Shown: positions 9,733 through 21,060 of the stretch, piece by piece
How the letters are laid out: each line of letters starts with the position of its first letter
How positions within the stretch are numbered: the first letter of the stretch is position 1
Source of the DNA: Alphaproteobacteria bacterium
Lineage (GTDB): Bacteria > Pseudomonadota > Alphaproteobacteria > Caulobacterales > Caulobacteraceae
DNA length: 64,000 nt
Direction: 5' to 3'
NCBI GenBank assembly: GCA_025359785.1
Contig: JANYET010000066.1
Location: forward strand, 186,001 to 250,000
The notes under the pieces: generated by a model
The model's input: only the letters and a program-made list of their open reading frames with translations
What the model was told of the DNA's origin: nothing
Databases searched by the model: none
Translations under genes and position numbers: made by a program

Positions 9733-11057
9733 GCGAGGGTCTCCAGCACGCCGCGCACGATGGTGAACAGCTCACCGATCTCAGCCTGCGTGATGATCAG
9801 CGGCGGTGAGAAGGCTAGGATGTCGCCGGTGAAGCGGATCGCGGCGCCGGCCTTCAGCGCGCCGAGCATGACCTCGTAGCCGCGCCTCCCGGGGGCGTCG
9901 GGACGGGGACTGAGCTCGATGGCGCCCATCAGGCCGAGGTTGCGGATGTCGATGACGTGCGGGCAATCGCGCAGGCCGTGGATCGCGGCCTCCCACACCG
10001 GCGCCAGGGCCGCGGCGCGGGTCAGCAGGCCCTCGCGGCGGTAGATGTCGAGCGTCGCCAAGGCCGCCGCGCACGCCGCCGGATGGCCGGAATAGGTGTA
10101 GCCGTGGAACAGCTCGATGGCGTTCTCGGGCCCCCGCATCAGGGCGTCGTGGATGTCGCGGTGCGCGAATACCGCGCCCATCGGGAAGGCGCCGTTGGTG
10201 ATGCCCTTGGCGGTGGTCATCATGTCCGGCGTCACGCCGAAGGCCTGGGCGGCAAACGGCGCGCCGAGGCGGCCGAAGCCGGTGATCACCTCGTCGAAGA
10301 TTAGCAGTATGCCGTGTTGGGTGCAGAGCGCGCGCAGCCGCTCCAGATAGCCGACCGGCGGCGGCAGCACGCCCGCCGACCCGGCCACCGGCTCGACGAT
10401 CACCGCCGCGATGGTCTCGGCGCCGTGCAGCGCGATCAGCCGCTCCAGGTCGTCGGCCCGCTCGGCGCCATGCGCCGGCTGGCCCTTGGAGAAGGCGTTG
10501 CGTTCCAGATCATGGGTGTGACGCAGGTGGTCGGCGCCCGGCAGGGTCAGGAAGGCGCGGCGGTTGTTGACCAGCCCGCCCACCGAGATGCCGCCGAAGC
10601 CCACCCCATGATAGCCCTTCTCACGGCCGATCAGCCGGGTGCGTTGTCCGTCGCCCCGCGCGCGGTGGTAGGCCAGCGCGATCTTCAGCGCGGTGTCCAC
10701 CGACTCCGATCCGGAGTTGGTGAAGAAGATCCGATCGAGCCCCTCGGGCGCCAGCGCCGCCAGCTCCGTCGCCAGGTCGAAAACCAGCGGATGACTCATC
10801 TGGAACGACGGTGCGTAGTCGAGTGTCAGAAGTTGCTGGCTGACCGCCGCGGCGATCTCCGGCCGTCCGTGGCCGGCGTTGACGCACCACAGCCCCGCGG
10901 AGCCGTCGATCACCTGGCGCCCGTCCTCGGTGCGGTAGTGGACGCCGCTGGCGGAAACCAGCAGCCGCGGATCGGCCTTGAACTGCCGGTTGGCGGTGAA
11001 CGGCATCCAGAAGGCGTCCAGGCTCGGCCGGTTGAGGCGATCGGAGATGTCGTTCAT
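9729..11057 (-). CDS. Class III pyridoxal-phosphate aminotransferase (omega-amino acid:pyruvate type)
   Basis: FTNSGSESVDTALKIALAYHRARG, KGYHGVGFGGISVGG, IFDEVITGFGRLG, TAKGITNGAFPMGAVF; ATGA overlap with the M19 gene. Confidence 0.9.
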   Translation of the reverse strand: MNDISDRLNRPSLDAFWMPFTANRQFKADPRLLVSASGVHYRTEDGRQVIDGSAGLWCVNAGHGRPEIAAAVSQQLLTLDYAPSFQMSHPLVFDLATELAALAPEGLDRIFFTNSGSESVDTALKIALAYHRARGDGQRTRLIGREKGYHGVGFGGISVGGLVNNRRAFLTLPGADHLRHTHDLERNAFSKGQPAHGAERADDLERLIALHGAETIAAVIVEPVAGSAGVLPPPVGYLERLRALCTQHGILLIFDEVITGFGRLGAPFAAQAFGVTPDMMTTAKGITNGAFPMGAVFAHRDIHDALMRGPENAIELFHGYTYSGHPAACAAALATLDIYRREGLLTRAAALAPVWEAAIHGLRDCPHVIDIRNLGLMGAIELSPRPDAPGRRGYEVMLGALKAGAAIRFTGDILAFSPPLIITQAEIGELFTIVRGVLETLA

Positions 11058-11090
11058 GGCGTGACCCCTGCGCTGCGTCGGCCTACGAAA

Positions 11091-12416
11091 TCAGGTTCGC
11101 GGCAGGCCCGCCACCTGATTGAGCCTGGCCCAGCTGCGGCCATGCGCGCCGTGGCCGGCGCGACCGGCCCCGTGCAACGCCGCGCACCAGCGCGCCTCGA
11201 CCGCTTCGGCCTCCCGCCAGCACTCGGCGATGGCGGTCTTCAGCACGGCTGGACCGCCGTCGGACGCCGCGTCGATCCGCGCCGAGAATCCCGCCTCGAC
11301 GCTGTCGCGTTCGCCTTGGATCGTAGCGAGGCCTGCCGTGAAATCGCGCAGCATCGCCCGATGCAGCCGCTCGTGGCGCCACCACAGGGCCGTGTCGTCG
11401 AACCGGTCGCTGAGAGCGGGCCCTTGCGAGGGCAGACCGGTCTCGAACAGCCCAGTCTCGAAGATCAGGGGCTTGAAGAGGCTCGTGCAGGGCGCCGAGG
11501 TCCCGGTCACCCAATGGACCGCGCCGCCGGGCCGCAGCTCGCTGACCATCGAGGCGACGGACTGGCTGCGGCGCGGACCTTCGGCGGCGTGCATGCAGAT
11601 CGTCCGGCCCCGCGTGTTGGCCGGCGTCCAGTCGGGGTCATCGCCGTGATCGCGCAGGATCGCCATCATACCCCGCGGCGTCAGCGCCGGAGCCGCATGG
11701 GCCAGCAGCGCCGTGCCGCGCGCACAGCGGCCCCGCCCGAAGCTGACCGCGTCGCGGTCCGGATCGAGCAACTGCCCGGCCACGTCGAAGCGGCCCCGGG
11801 CGTCGGCCCAGCCCGCCTCGCGGGCATGGGTCGCCAGGTCGTCGCTAACGGCGTCATAGGTGCGGCCTATGGAATAGGCGTTGGAAAGCGCCCGATGGTC
11901 GGCCACCCGCTCGACCGCCCACCAGCGCCCGGCGGTCTCCAGCACGAAGGCCTCCGCCGGATCGGCGACGATGAAGCCGTTGTTGTAGTAGAATCGGCCC
12001 AGGTGCCCGCAATCGCCGCCCTGGCCGTATTGCTTGAGCAGGCTGGTGATGACCTCCACGGCCTCGGCCGCGCTCGCCGCCCGCTCCAGCCCCAGCCGCA
12101 CCAGGTCCATGCCGGTCAAGGCGGGTGTGCGCTGGGCCGGCGTCTTGGCGTGCACCGCCTCGTTGCCGATGATCACGCCGCACGCGTTGGCGCCCATCTC
12201 CGCGCCCCACATCCAGAAAGGCCGGCTGAGCAGACAGGCGTGCGTGGTCTCCGCGTCGGGGATCGTCAGGTAGGTAAGCTTCAGCGGACCGCCGCCGGTT
12301 CGTCGCGGCGACATCTCCAGGCCCTGGGCCTCGTTGCGTTCACGGTCGCTGTTCTTGGCGAACAGCGTCGCACCCCGCGCTGTCGAGGCCGCCAAGGCGA
12401 CAAGGGTGTCACACAT
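11091..12416 (-). CDS. C69/secernin-like dipeptidase family protein
   Basis: MCDTLVALAASTARGATLFAKNSDRERNEAQ - N-terminal Cys nucleophile signature of the C69/U34 family. Confidence 0.85.
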   Translation of the reverse strand: MCDTLVALAASTARGATLFAKNSDRERNEAQGLEMSPRRTGGGPLKLTYLTIPDAETTHACLLSRPFWMWGAEMGANACGVIIGNEAVHAKTPAQRTPALTGMDLVRLGLERAASAAEAVEVITSLLKQYGQGGDCGHLGRFYYNNGFIVADPAEAFVLETAGRWWAVERVADHRALSNAYSIGRTYDAVSDDLATHAREAGWADARGRFDVAGQLLDPDRDAVSFGRGRCARGTALLAHAAPALTPRGMMAILRDHGDDPDWTPANTRGRTICMHAAEGPRRSQSVASMVSELRPGGAVHWVTGTSAPCTSLFKPLIFETGLFETGLPSQGPALSDRFDDTALWWRHERLHRAMLRDFTAGLATIQGERDSVEAGFSARIDAASDGGPAVLKTAIAECWREAEAVEARWCAALHGAGRAGHGAHGRSWARLNQVAGLPRT

Positions 12417-12452
12417 GACGCGACCGCTCGGGTCGGGTCACAACGGCAGCCG

Positions 12453-12848
12453 TCAAGACCCGGACACGCCAGCGCGGGTCTGGCGGACCAGCGCGTAGGT
12501 GAAGAGGACGGCCGTGGCGAATATCACCACGGCGGCGTAGGCCCCGGCGGTCACCTGCGACAGGCCGGTGATCCGGTGGAAACCCAGGATATAGGCCACG
12601 TCGCCGAACAGGCCGCCCAGCGTCATGATCACCGCGACGGTGACGGACTGCGAGATCGGCGCCTTTCGCCAGTCCATGATGCTGCGCAGGACCAGGCAGA
12701 CGGCGAGCGCGATCGCGACGGCGCTGGCCGCCAGCACCCATGGGCCGTTCTCGAACAACGCCCCGCCACCGAACTTGAATGTGACGGCTCCGGAGACCCA
12801 GACGCCGAAGCCCAGCAGGGCCAGGATGGTCATCTCTTTGGTGGTCAT
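12453..12848 (-). CDS. Small multi-pass membrane protein, unknown function
   Basis: 131-aa ORF with about four hydrophobic segments. Confidence 0.65.
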   Translation of the reverse strand: MTTKEMTILALLGFGVWVSGAVTFKFGGGALFENGPWVLAASAVAIALAVCLVLRSIMDWRKAPISQSVTVAVIMTLGGLFGDVAYILGFHRITGLSQVTAGAYAAVVIFATAVLFTYALVRQTRAGVSGS

Positions 12849-12872
12849 GCCGCGCCCCTCCTCGTCGCCAGC

Positions 12873-13859
12873 CTAGAGCTTGACCGGTTTCCCGCTCCGT
12901 AGCGACTCCCCAGCCGCCTCCGCCAGCGACAGCGCGGCGAGGCCATCCGCATAGCCGATGCTGGACTGGGCCCGGCCGGCCAGGATGTCGGCGAAGTGGG
13001 CCATCTCGGCGCGATAGGCCGCCGCGTAGCGCTCGAGGAAGAAGTTCTGGAAGCGGTCGGCCTGGGCGCCGGTCTCGGTCCAGAGCTGGACGCTGCTTTC
13101 GAGGACGTTGTCGGCGCGGACCATGCCGGCCGAGGCATAGGCTTCGATCCGCTGGTCATAGCCGAAGCCGGAGCGGCGGCTGTTGGCGATGACGCAGAGC
13201 TTGCCCGATGCCGTCCTGAGCAGCGTGCGCGCGGTGTCGATGTCGCCGGCCGCGCCAATGGCCGGGTCGACCAGCGCGCTGCCCCAGGCGAACACCTCGC
13301 AGGCCTCCTCGTCCAGTAGCCAGCGGGCCATGTCGAAGTCGTGGATCGCCATGTCCTTGAAGAGCCCGCCGGAGACCTTCACGTAGGCGACCGGCGGTGG
13401 GGCCGGATCGTTGGAGGTGATCTGCAGGGTCTCGATACCGCCGACCGCGCCGGCGTCCAGCCGCGCCTTCAACGCCTGGAAGTTGGGGTCGAAGCGGCGG
13501 TTGAAGCCCAGCAAAAGCCGCGCGCCGGCGAGTGGGCCGGCGGCGGCGCTGGCGCGGGCGAGATCCATATCGAGGGGCTTTTCGCAGAAGATCGCCTTGC
13601 CCGCGGCGTGCGCCGCCAGACAGTAGTCCAGATGAGTGTCCGTGGTGCTGGCGACGATCACGGCGGCCACGCTCTCGTCGGCCAGGACGGCCTCAAGGGT
13701 GGCGACCGCCGCGCCGGTCTCGCGAGCCAGGGCTTCCGCGGCAGCCTCGACCGGATCGACCACGTGGCTGAGCGTCAGGTCCGGGTGGGCGACGGCGTTG
13801 GCGGCGTGGATCTTGCCGATGCGGCCGGCGCCGAGCAGGGCGATCTTGAGCATGGCCAC
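12873..13859 (-). CDS. iolG: Inositol 2-dehydrogenase (Gfo/Idh/MocA family)
   Basis: MLKIALLGAGRIGKIHAANAVAHPDLTL..., IFCEKPLDMDLARA, FNRRFDPNF, FKDMAIHDFDMARWL; divergent from iolC. Confidence 0.92.
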   Translation of the reverse strand: MAMLKIALLGAGRIGKIHAANAVAHPDLTLSHVVDPVEAAAEALARETGAAVATLEAVLADESVAAVIVASTTDTHLDYCLAAHAAGKAIFCEKPLDMDLARASAAAGPLAGARLLLGFNRRFDPNFQALKARLDAGAVGGIETLQITSNDPAPPPVAYVKVSGGLFKDMAIHDFDMARWLLDEEACEVFAWGSALVDPAIGAAGDIDTARTLLRTASGKLCVIANSRRSGFGYDQRIEAYASAGMVRADNVLESSVQLWTETGAQADRFQNFFLERYAAAYRAEMAHFADILAGRAQSSIGYADGLAALSLAEAAGESLRSGKPVKL

Positions 13860-13976
13860 CTTCTAGGGAGCAAAAGCCGCGCAAGACAAGGATGGCCGGC
13901 ACAAGAAGCCGTGGCTCGCCGGCGCGGCGTGGCCTACAAAATCCGCCAGCGCGGGGTGGCGCGGGGGCTTTAGAGT

Positions 13977-15898
13977 TTGGCGCACGACGGCAAATCCCTG
14001 GATCTCCTGGCGATCGGCCGCGCCAGCGTCGATCTCTATGGCCAGCAGGTCGGTGGCCGGCTCGAGGATATGGGGTCCTTCGCCAAGTACGTCGGCGGCA
14101 GCCCGACCAACACGGCGATCGGCGCCGCGCGCCTGGGCCTGAAGACCGCGTTGCTGACCCGCGTCGGCGGCGATCACATGGGCCGCTTCATCCGTGAGCA
14201 ACTGGCGCGCGAGGGCGTGGACCCAGCCTCGGTGCTGACCGACACGGCGCGGCTGACGGCCCTGGTGGTCCTCGGCATCCGTGATCGCGAGAGCTTCCCG
14301 CTGATCTTCTACCGCGAGGACTGCGCCGACATGGCGCTGAGCGCCGCAGACGTGGACGAGGCCCAGGTGCGGGCCGCCCGCGCCGTTCTGATCAACGGTA
14401 CGCACCTGTCGCAACCCGGCGTGCGCGGATGCTCGATGAAGGCCGCCGAGCTCGCCCGTGCATCCGGCGGCAAGGTGGTGTTCGACGTGGACTACCGCCC
14501 AGTGCTCTGGGGCCTGACCGCCCGCGATCTGGGCGAGAACCGGTTCGTCGCGCACGAGGCGGTGACGGAGATCCTGCAGCAGGTGCTGCCGGTCTGCGAT
14601 CTGGTGGTCGGTACGGAGGAGGAATTCCACATCCTCGGCGGTTCCCCGGACACCATCGCGGCCTTGAGGGCTGTCCGTGAACGGACCGATGCGCTGCTGG
14701 TCTGCAAGCGGGGGCCGGGCGGGTGCTCGGCCTTCGCGGAAGCGATCCCAGACAGCCTCGATGCCGGTGTGGTCGGGCCGGGCTTCAACGTCGAGGTGTT
14801 CAACGTGCTGGGCGCGGGCGACGCCTTCATGAGCGGCTTCCTGCGGGGCTGGCTCAGAGATCTGCCCTTGGATCGCTGCTGCGAACTGGCCAACGCCGCC
14901 GGCGCGATTGTCGTCTCCCGCCACGGCTGCGCCCCGGCCATGCCGACCTGGACGGAGATACAGGCGTTCCTCGCCAAGCGGGACTGGCCCTTCCGCCTGC
15001 GCGAAGACGCCGAGCTTGAGCACATCCATTGGGCCACGACGCGGATCGGGCGCTACGATCAGCTGATGGTGCTGGCCATCGATCACCGCAGCCAGTTCGA
15101 GGACATGGCCCGCGAGCTGGGCGCGGATATCGCCCGCGTCCCGGCGTTCAAAGCCCTGGCGCTGCAGGCCCTGGACGCGGTGGCCCAGGGCGACCCGCGG
15201 TTCGGCATCCTGCTCGATGGCCGGTTCGGCTTCGATGCCCTGGCCGCGGCGGCGGACCATCCCTATTGGATCGGCCGGCCCATTGAGGTCCCGAAGTCCC
15301 GGCCGCTGGAATTCGAAGGCTCGGCCGACGTGGCGACCGAAATCGCCGAGTGGCCGTTGAACCAGGTGGTCAAGGTGCTCTGCTTCTATCATCCGGACGA
15401 CGAGGCCGACCTGCGCGAGCGCCAGGAGCGGCAGCTCGCCCGGCTGTTCGACGCCTGCCGCAAGACCCGCCATGAACTGCTGGTGGAGATCATTGCCCCG
15501 GCCGCCATGAGCACTGACGCGAGCACGATCGCGCGCGCCCTCGACCGCCTCTATGACCTGGGGGTGAAGCCGGACTGGTGGAAGCTGGAGCCGATGGATG
15601 ACCCCGCCGCCTGGCGCAACGTCGCGCAGGTGATCGAGGCGCGCGATCCGTTCTGTCGCGGTGTCGTGCTGCTGGGCCTGTCGCAACCGGTGGAGACCCT
15701 GGTCGCGGCCTTCGAGGCAACCGCCCGGGTTCCGGTGGTCAAGGGCTTCGCGGTCGGCCGGACGATCTTTCATGATGCCGCGCGCGCCTGGCTGGCTCAG
15801 GAGATCGATGACGCCGAGGCGGTCCGCGGGCTGGCGGCCAATCTTTCACGGCTCGTCGAGGCCTGGCGCGGCGCGCGGGCGGCCGTGGGGCAGGCGGC

Positions 15899-15902
<4 letters not shown>
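13977..15902 (+). CDS. iolC: 5-dehydro-2-deoxygluconokinase with C-terminal DUF2090 domain
   Basis: PfkB kinase N-terminus (LLAIGRASVDLYGQQVGG..KYVGGSPTNTAIGAARLG, GAGDAFMSGFLRGW) plus C-terminal YDQLMVLAIDHRSQFEDM domain; TTG start. Confidence 0.92.
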
Positions 15903-17734
<1,832 letters not shown>

Positions 17735-17736
17735 GC

Positions 17737-18642
17737 GTGTCGGTTCGTTTCGGGGTCAGCCCGATCGCCTGGGTCAACGACGACATGCCGGAGCTCGGCG
17801 GCGAGACGCCGCTGGAGACTATCCTGGCCGACGCCCGCGACATCGGCTTCGTCGGCGTCGAGCTGGGCGGAAAGTTTCCCAAAGACGCCGCCGTGCTGAA
17901 GCCACTGCTGGACAGCTACGGCCTCGACCTGATCGGTGGCTGGTACTCAGGCGAACTTCTCGCCCGCGATGTCGATGCCGAGATCGCGGCGGCGCAAAGC
18001 CACCTCGCTCTGCTCAAGGCGATGGGCGCGACCGTCTTCGTCCATGCTGAGACCAGCAACGCCATCCACGGTCAGAGGAGTACGCCGCTCAGCGCGACGC
18101 CACGCCTGGATGAGGCCGGCTGGAAGGCCTTCGGCGCGCGGATGACCAGCTTTGCGGACTACATCCAGGGCCAGGGTCTGCGCTTCGCCTATCACCATCA
18201 CCTGGGCACGGTGGTGGAGCGGCCAGACGATCTGGCGGCCTTCGTGAGAGTGACCGGCGGCTCGGTAGGCCTGACGCTGGACACCGGCCATGCGGCCCTG
18301 GGTGGTATCGATCCCGTGGCCGCCATCCGGGCGCATCCCGAGCGGATCGCCCACGTCCATTGCAAGGATGTGCGCCGCGCGGTCTTCGCCGAGGTCCAGA
18401 CTAAGGATACGAGCTTCCTGGAGGGCGTGCTGGCGGGGATGTTCACGGTCCCGGGCGACGGGGGCCTGGACTATGCCGCCGTCATGCGGGCGCTCGCCGA
18501 CATCGGCTATGCCGGCTGGATCGTGGTGGAGGCCGAGCAGGACCCGGCCATCGCCGATCCGCGGCAATATGGCGAGCTCGGCTTGCGCACCCTCGAGCGA
18601 GAAGCCGCGACCGCCGGTTTGAAGAAGGCTGCCTCCCGATGA
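17737..18642 (+). CDS. iolE: Myo-inosose-2 dehydratase
   Basis: VRFGVSPIAWVNDDMPELGGETPLETIL...AYHHHLGTVVE...LTLDTGHAALGG; GTG start; in iol order. Confidence 0.92.
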   Translation: MSVRFGVSPIAWVNDDMPELGGETPLETILADARDIGFVGVELGGKFPKDAAVLKPLLDSYGLDLIGGWYSGELLARDVDAEIAAAQSHLALLKAMGATVFVHAETSNAIHGQRSTPLSATPRLDEAGWKAFGARMTSFADYIQGQGLRFAYHHHLGTVVERPDDLAAFVRVTGGSVGLTLDTGHAALGGIDPVAAIRAHPERIAHVHCKDVRRAVFAEVQTKDTSFLEGVLAGMFTVPGDGGLDYAAVMRALADIGYAGWIVVEAEQDPAIADPRQYGELGLRTLEREAATAGLKKAASR

Positions 18643-19451
18643 CCGACCTGCTGGTCCGCAAGCACGCGCCGGACGCCGCCGGCGTGGTGATCGAGGTGAC
18701 GCCGCAAAGCGCCGGCTGGGACCACGTGGGGTTCAAGGTCGTGGCGCTGGCCGCCGGCCAGACGGCGACCGGCGGCGAGGCCGGACGCGAGGCCTGTCTG
18801 GTCGTGCTTAGCGGGACCGCGCACATCGCGGCCGGCGGCCAGATTTTCGCGGGTCTCGGCGGCCGGGCCAGCGTCTTCGAGGACCAAGCGCCGGGCGCGG
18901 TCTATGCGCCGGGCGGCGTGGCCTGGACGGTGACGGCGACGACGGCGGTCGAGCTGGCGGTCTGCACCGCGCCGGCGACCGGAGCCGGGACACCGCGCGA
19001 GATCGCCGCTGACGCCATGAGCCGCGAGGTGCGCGGGTCCGGGACCAACACCCGCCACGTCCGCAACATCCTGCCGGAGACCGAGCCCGCCGAAAGCCTG
19101 CTGGTGGTCGAGGTGATCACGCCGGGCGGCAGCTGGTCGAGCTATCCGCCGCACAAGCACGACACCGCTGCGGCCGGCGAAGAGACCGCGCTGGAGGAGA
19201 CCTACTACCATCGCCTGAACCCGCCGCAGGGCTTCGCCTTCCAGCGCGTCTATACCGACGACCGCAGCCTCGATGAGACCATGGCGGTGGAGGACGGCGA
19301 CGTCGTCATGGTGCCCCGAGGCTACCACCCGGTGGGCGCGCCGCACGGCTACGACCTCTACTATCTGAACGTCATGGCTGGCCCGAAGCGGCAGTGGATT
19401 TTCCGCAACGACCCCGCTCACGACTGGATCGTCCGCAAGGCGCCGGCGTGA
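18639..19451 (+). CDS. iolB: 5-deoxy-glucuronate isomerase
   Basis: GSWSSYPPHKHD...LEETYYHRLNPPQGFAFQRVYTDDRSLDE; in iol order. Confidence 0.92.
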   Translation: MTDLLVRKHAPDAAGVVIEVTPQSAGWDHVGFKVVALAAGQTATGGEAGREACLVVLSGTAHIAAGGQIFAGLGGRASVFEDQAPGAVYAPGGVAWTVTATTAVELAVCTAPATGAGTPREIAADAMSREVRGSGTNTRHVRNILPETEPAESLLVVEVITPGGSWSSYPPHKHDTAAAGEETALEETYYHRLNPPQGFAFQRVYTDDRSLDETMAVEDGDVVMVPRGYHPVGAPHGYDLYYLNVMAGPKRQWIFRNDPAHDWIVRKAPA

Positions 19452-20791
19452 ACGCCGTCGCGGCCCTGTTCGGACCGAGCGGGGCTGCGCCGCCGATGGT
19501 CGAGGGCGGGCGCATCGACACGCTCTACCGGCGCCACCGCTTCCGCATCATGGTGGCGATCACCCTGGGCTATGGGCTTTCCTACACCTGCCGGCTGACG
19601 ATCGGGGTGGTGAAGAAGCCGCTGATCGACCAGGGCATTTTCACGGCAGCCGAACTGGGCACGATCGGCTCGGCGCTGTTCTACGCCTACGCGTTCGGCA
19701 AGCTGTTCAACGGCTTCCTGGCCGACCACGCCAACGTGCGGCGCTTTCTGGCGTTCGGGATCTTCGCCTCGGCGCTCTGCAACTTCGGCATGGGCGCCTC
19801 CACCCACCTCCTGCCCGCAGCGGTATTCTGGGGTCTGAACGGCTGGTTTCAGAGTTTCGGCGCCCCGGCCTGCGTGGTCGCGATGACCGCCTGGTTCTCC
19901 AACCGCGAGCGGGGCGGGATGTACGGCGTCTGGAGCACCTCGCATTCCATCGGCGAGGGTCTGAACTTCCTGGTGGTCGGCGGGATCGTCGCCGCCTTCG
20001 GCTGGCGGTTCGGCTACCTGGTTCCGGCGGTGCTCTGCACCGGCGTGGCGGCGGCGGTCTATCTATGGGTTCGTGAGCCCCCAAGGACGATGGGCCTGCC
20101 CCCCGTCGCCGAGTGGCGCGACGATCGGTGGGAAGGCGCGGCCAGGCCCAGGACGGAGACGCCTGTCCTGGCGACCCAGCTGTCCATCCTGAAGCTGCCC
20201 GCCGTCTGGATTTTGGCTCTGTCGAGCGCAATGACCTACGTCACCCGCTACGCCATCAACAGCTGGGGCGTGCTCTATCTGCAGGAGGCGCGGGGCTATT
20301 CCCTGCCCGCCGCCGGCGGTCTGCTGTTCGCATCGACCGTCGCGGGTGTCATCGGCGCGGTGGCTTATGGCTACATCTCCGACCGGGTGTTCGGGGCCCG
20401 ACGGCCGCCGGCCAATCTGATCTTCGGTTTGCTGGAGCTGGCGGGACTCGGCCTGATCTTCTTCGGACCGATCAACACAGCCGTTCTGATGGTTGGTCTC
20501 GTGCTCTTCGGCCTCGGGATGACCGGCCTGATCACCTCGGCGGGCCTTTTCGCAACGGACATCTGCCCGAAACGGGTGGCGGGTGCGGCCCTGGGGCTGA
20601 TCGGGGTGTTCAGCTATCTGGGGGCCGCGGCGCAGGAACAGATCTCCGGCCTGCTGATCGGCAAGGGCTCCACCCTGGTCGGCGGCGTGCGCCACTACGA
20701 CTTCGGTCCGGCAATCCTGTTCTGGATTGGAACTTCGGTGGTCTCGCTGGTGCTGGCCCTGACCCTTTGGCGCGCGAAGCTGCGGGACTGA
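19448..20791 (+). CDS. MFS transporter of organophosphate:phosphate antiporter (OPA/UhpC/GlpT-like) type
   Basis: GYGLSYTCRLTIGVVKKPLIDQGIF, GLNGWFQSFGAPACVVAMTAWFSNRERGGMYGVWSTSHSIGEGLNF; GTGA overlap with iolB. Confidence 0.82.
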   Translation: MNAVAALFGPSGAAPPMVEGGRIDTLYRRHRFRIMVAITLGYGLSYTCRLTIGVVKKPLIDQGIFTAAELGTIGSALFYAYAFGKLFNGFLADHANVRRFLAFGIFASALCNFGMGASTHLLPAAVFWGLNGWFQSFGAPACVVAMTAWFSNRERGGMYGVWSTSHSIGEGLNFLVVGGIVAAFGWRFGYLVPAVLCTGVAAAVYLWVREPPRTMGLPPVAEWRDDRWEGAARPRTETPVLATQLSILKLPAVWILALSSAMTYVTRYAINSWGVLYLQEARGYSLPAAGGLLFASTVAGVIGAVAYGYISDRVFGARRPPANLIFGLLELAGLGLIFFGPINTAVLMVGLVLFGLGMTGLITSAGLFATDICPKRVAGAALGLIGVFSYLGAAAQEQISGLLIGKGSTLVGGVRHYDFGPAILFWIGTSVVSLVLALTLWRAKLRD

Positions 20792-20820
20792 GTCCAGGCC
20801 CCGGCGCCGCTTGCTAGCGG

Positions 20821-21048
20821 CTAATCCTCGTCAGACGGTGGCGGCGCGCCGGCGCGCCGGGCCCGCAACGTCAGGACCAGCATGATCGCGCCGAAGACCG
20901 CCATCACCGCGCCCCAGACCAGGTCAATGTTCAGGCCCGCGCCATGGGCGTCGAGCATCTTGGGATCGCCGGTCAGCCCCACACCCATGACCAGCAGACC
21001 GATGGCCAGGAACAGCAGGCCGATGGGCAGGCGCACGTCGAACAGCAT
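20821..21048 (-). CDS. Small two-TM protein downstream of SSS symporter
   Basis: 75-aa ORF with two hydrophobic segments, 12 nt after the symporter stop, same strand. Confidence 0.65.
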   Translation of the reverse strand: MLFDVRLPIGLLFLAIGLLVMGVGLTGDPKMLDAHGAGLNIDLVWGAVMAVFGAIMLVLTLRARRAGAPPPSDED

Positions 21049-21060
21049 GGCGCTTCGCTC

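Noticed and set aside
10314-12902. 862-aa plus-strand ORF and similar long opposite-strand ORFs (e.g. 13863-15773, 20944-22707, 49603-51204, 54161-56134)
   Set aside because: High-GC antisense open frames overlapping well-supported genes with recognisable domains; Arg/Gly/Ala-rich and without recognisable motifs.
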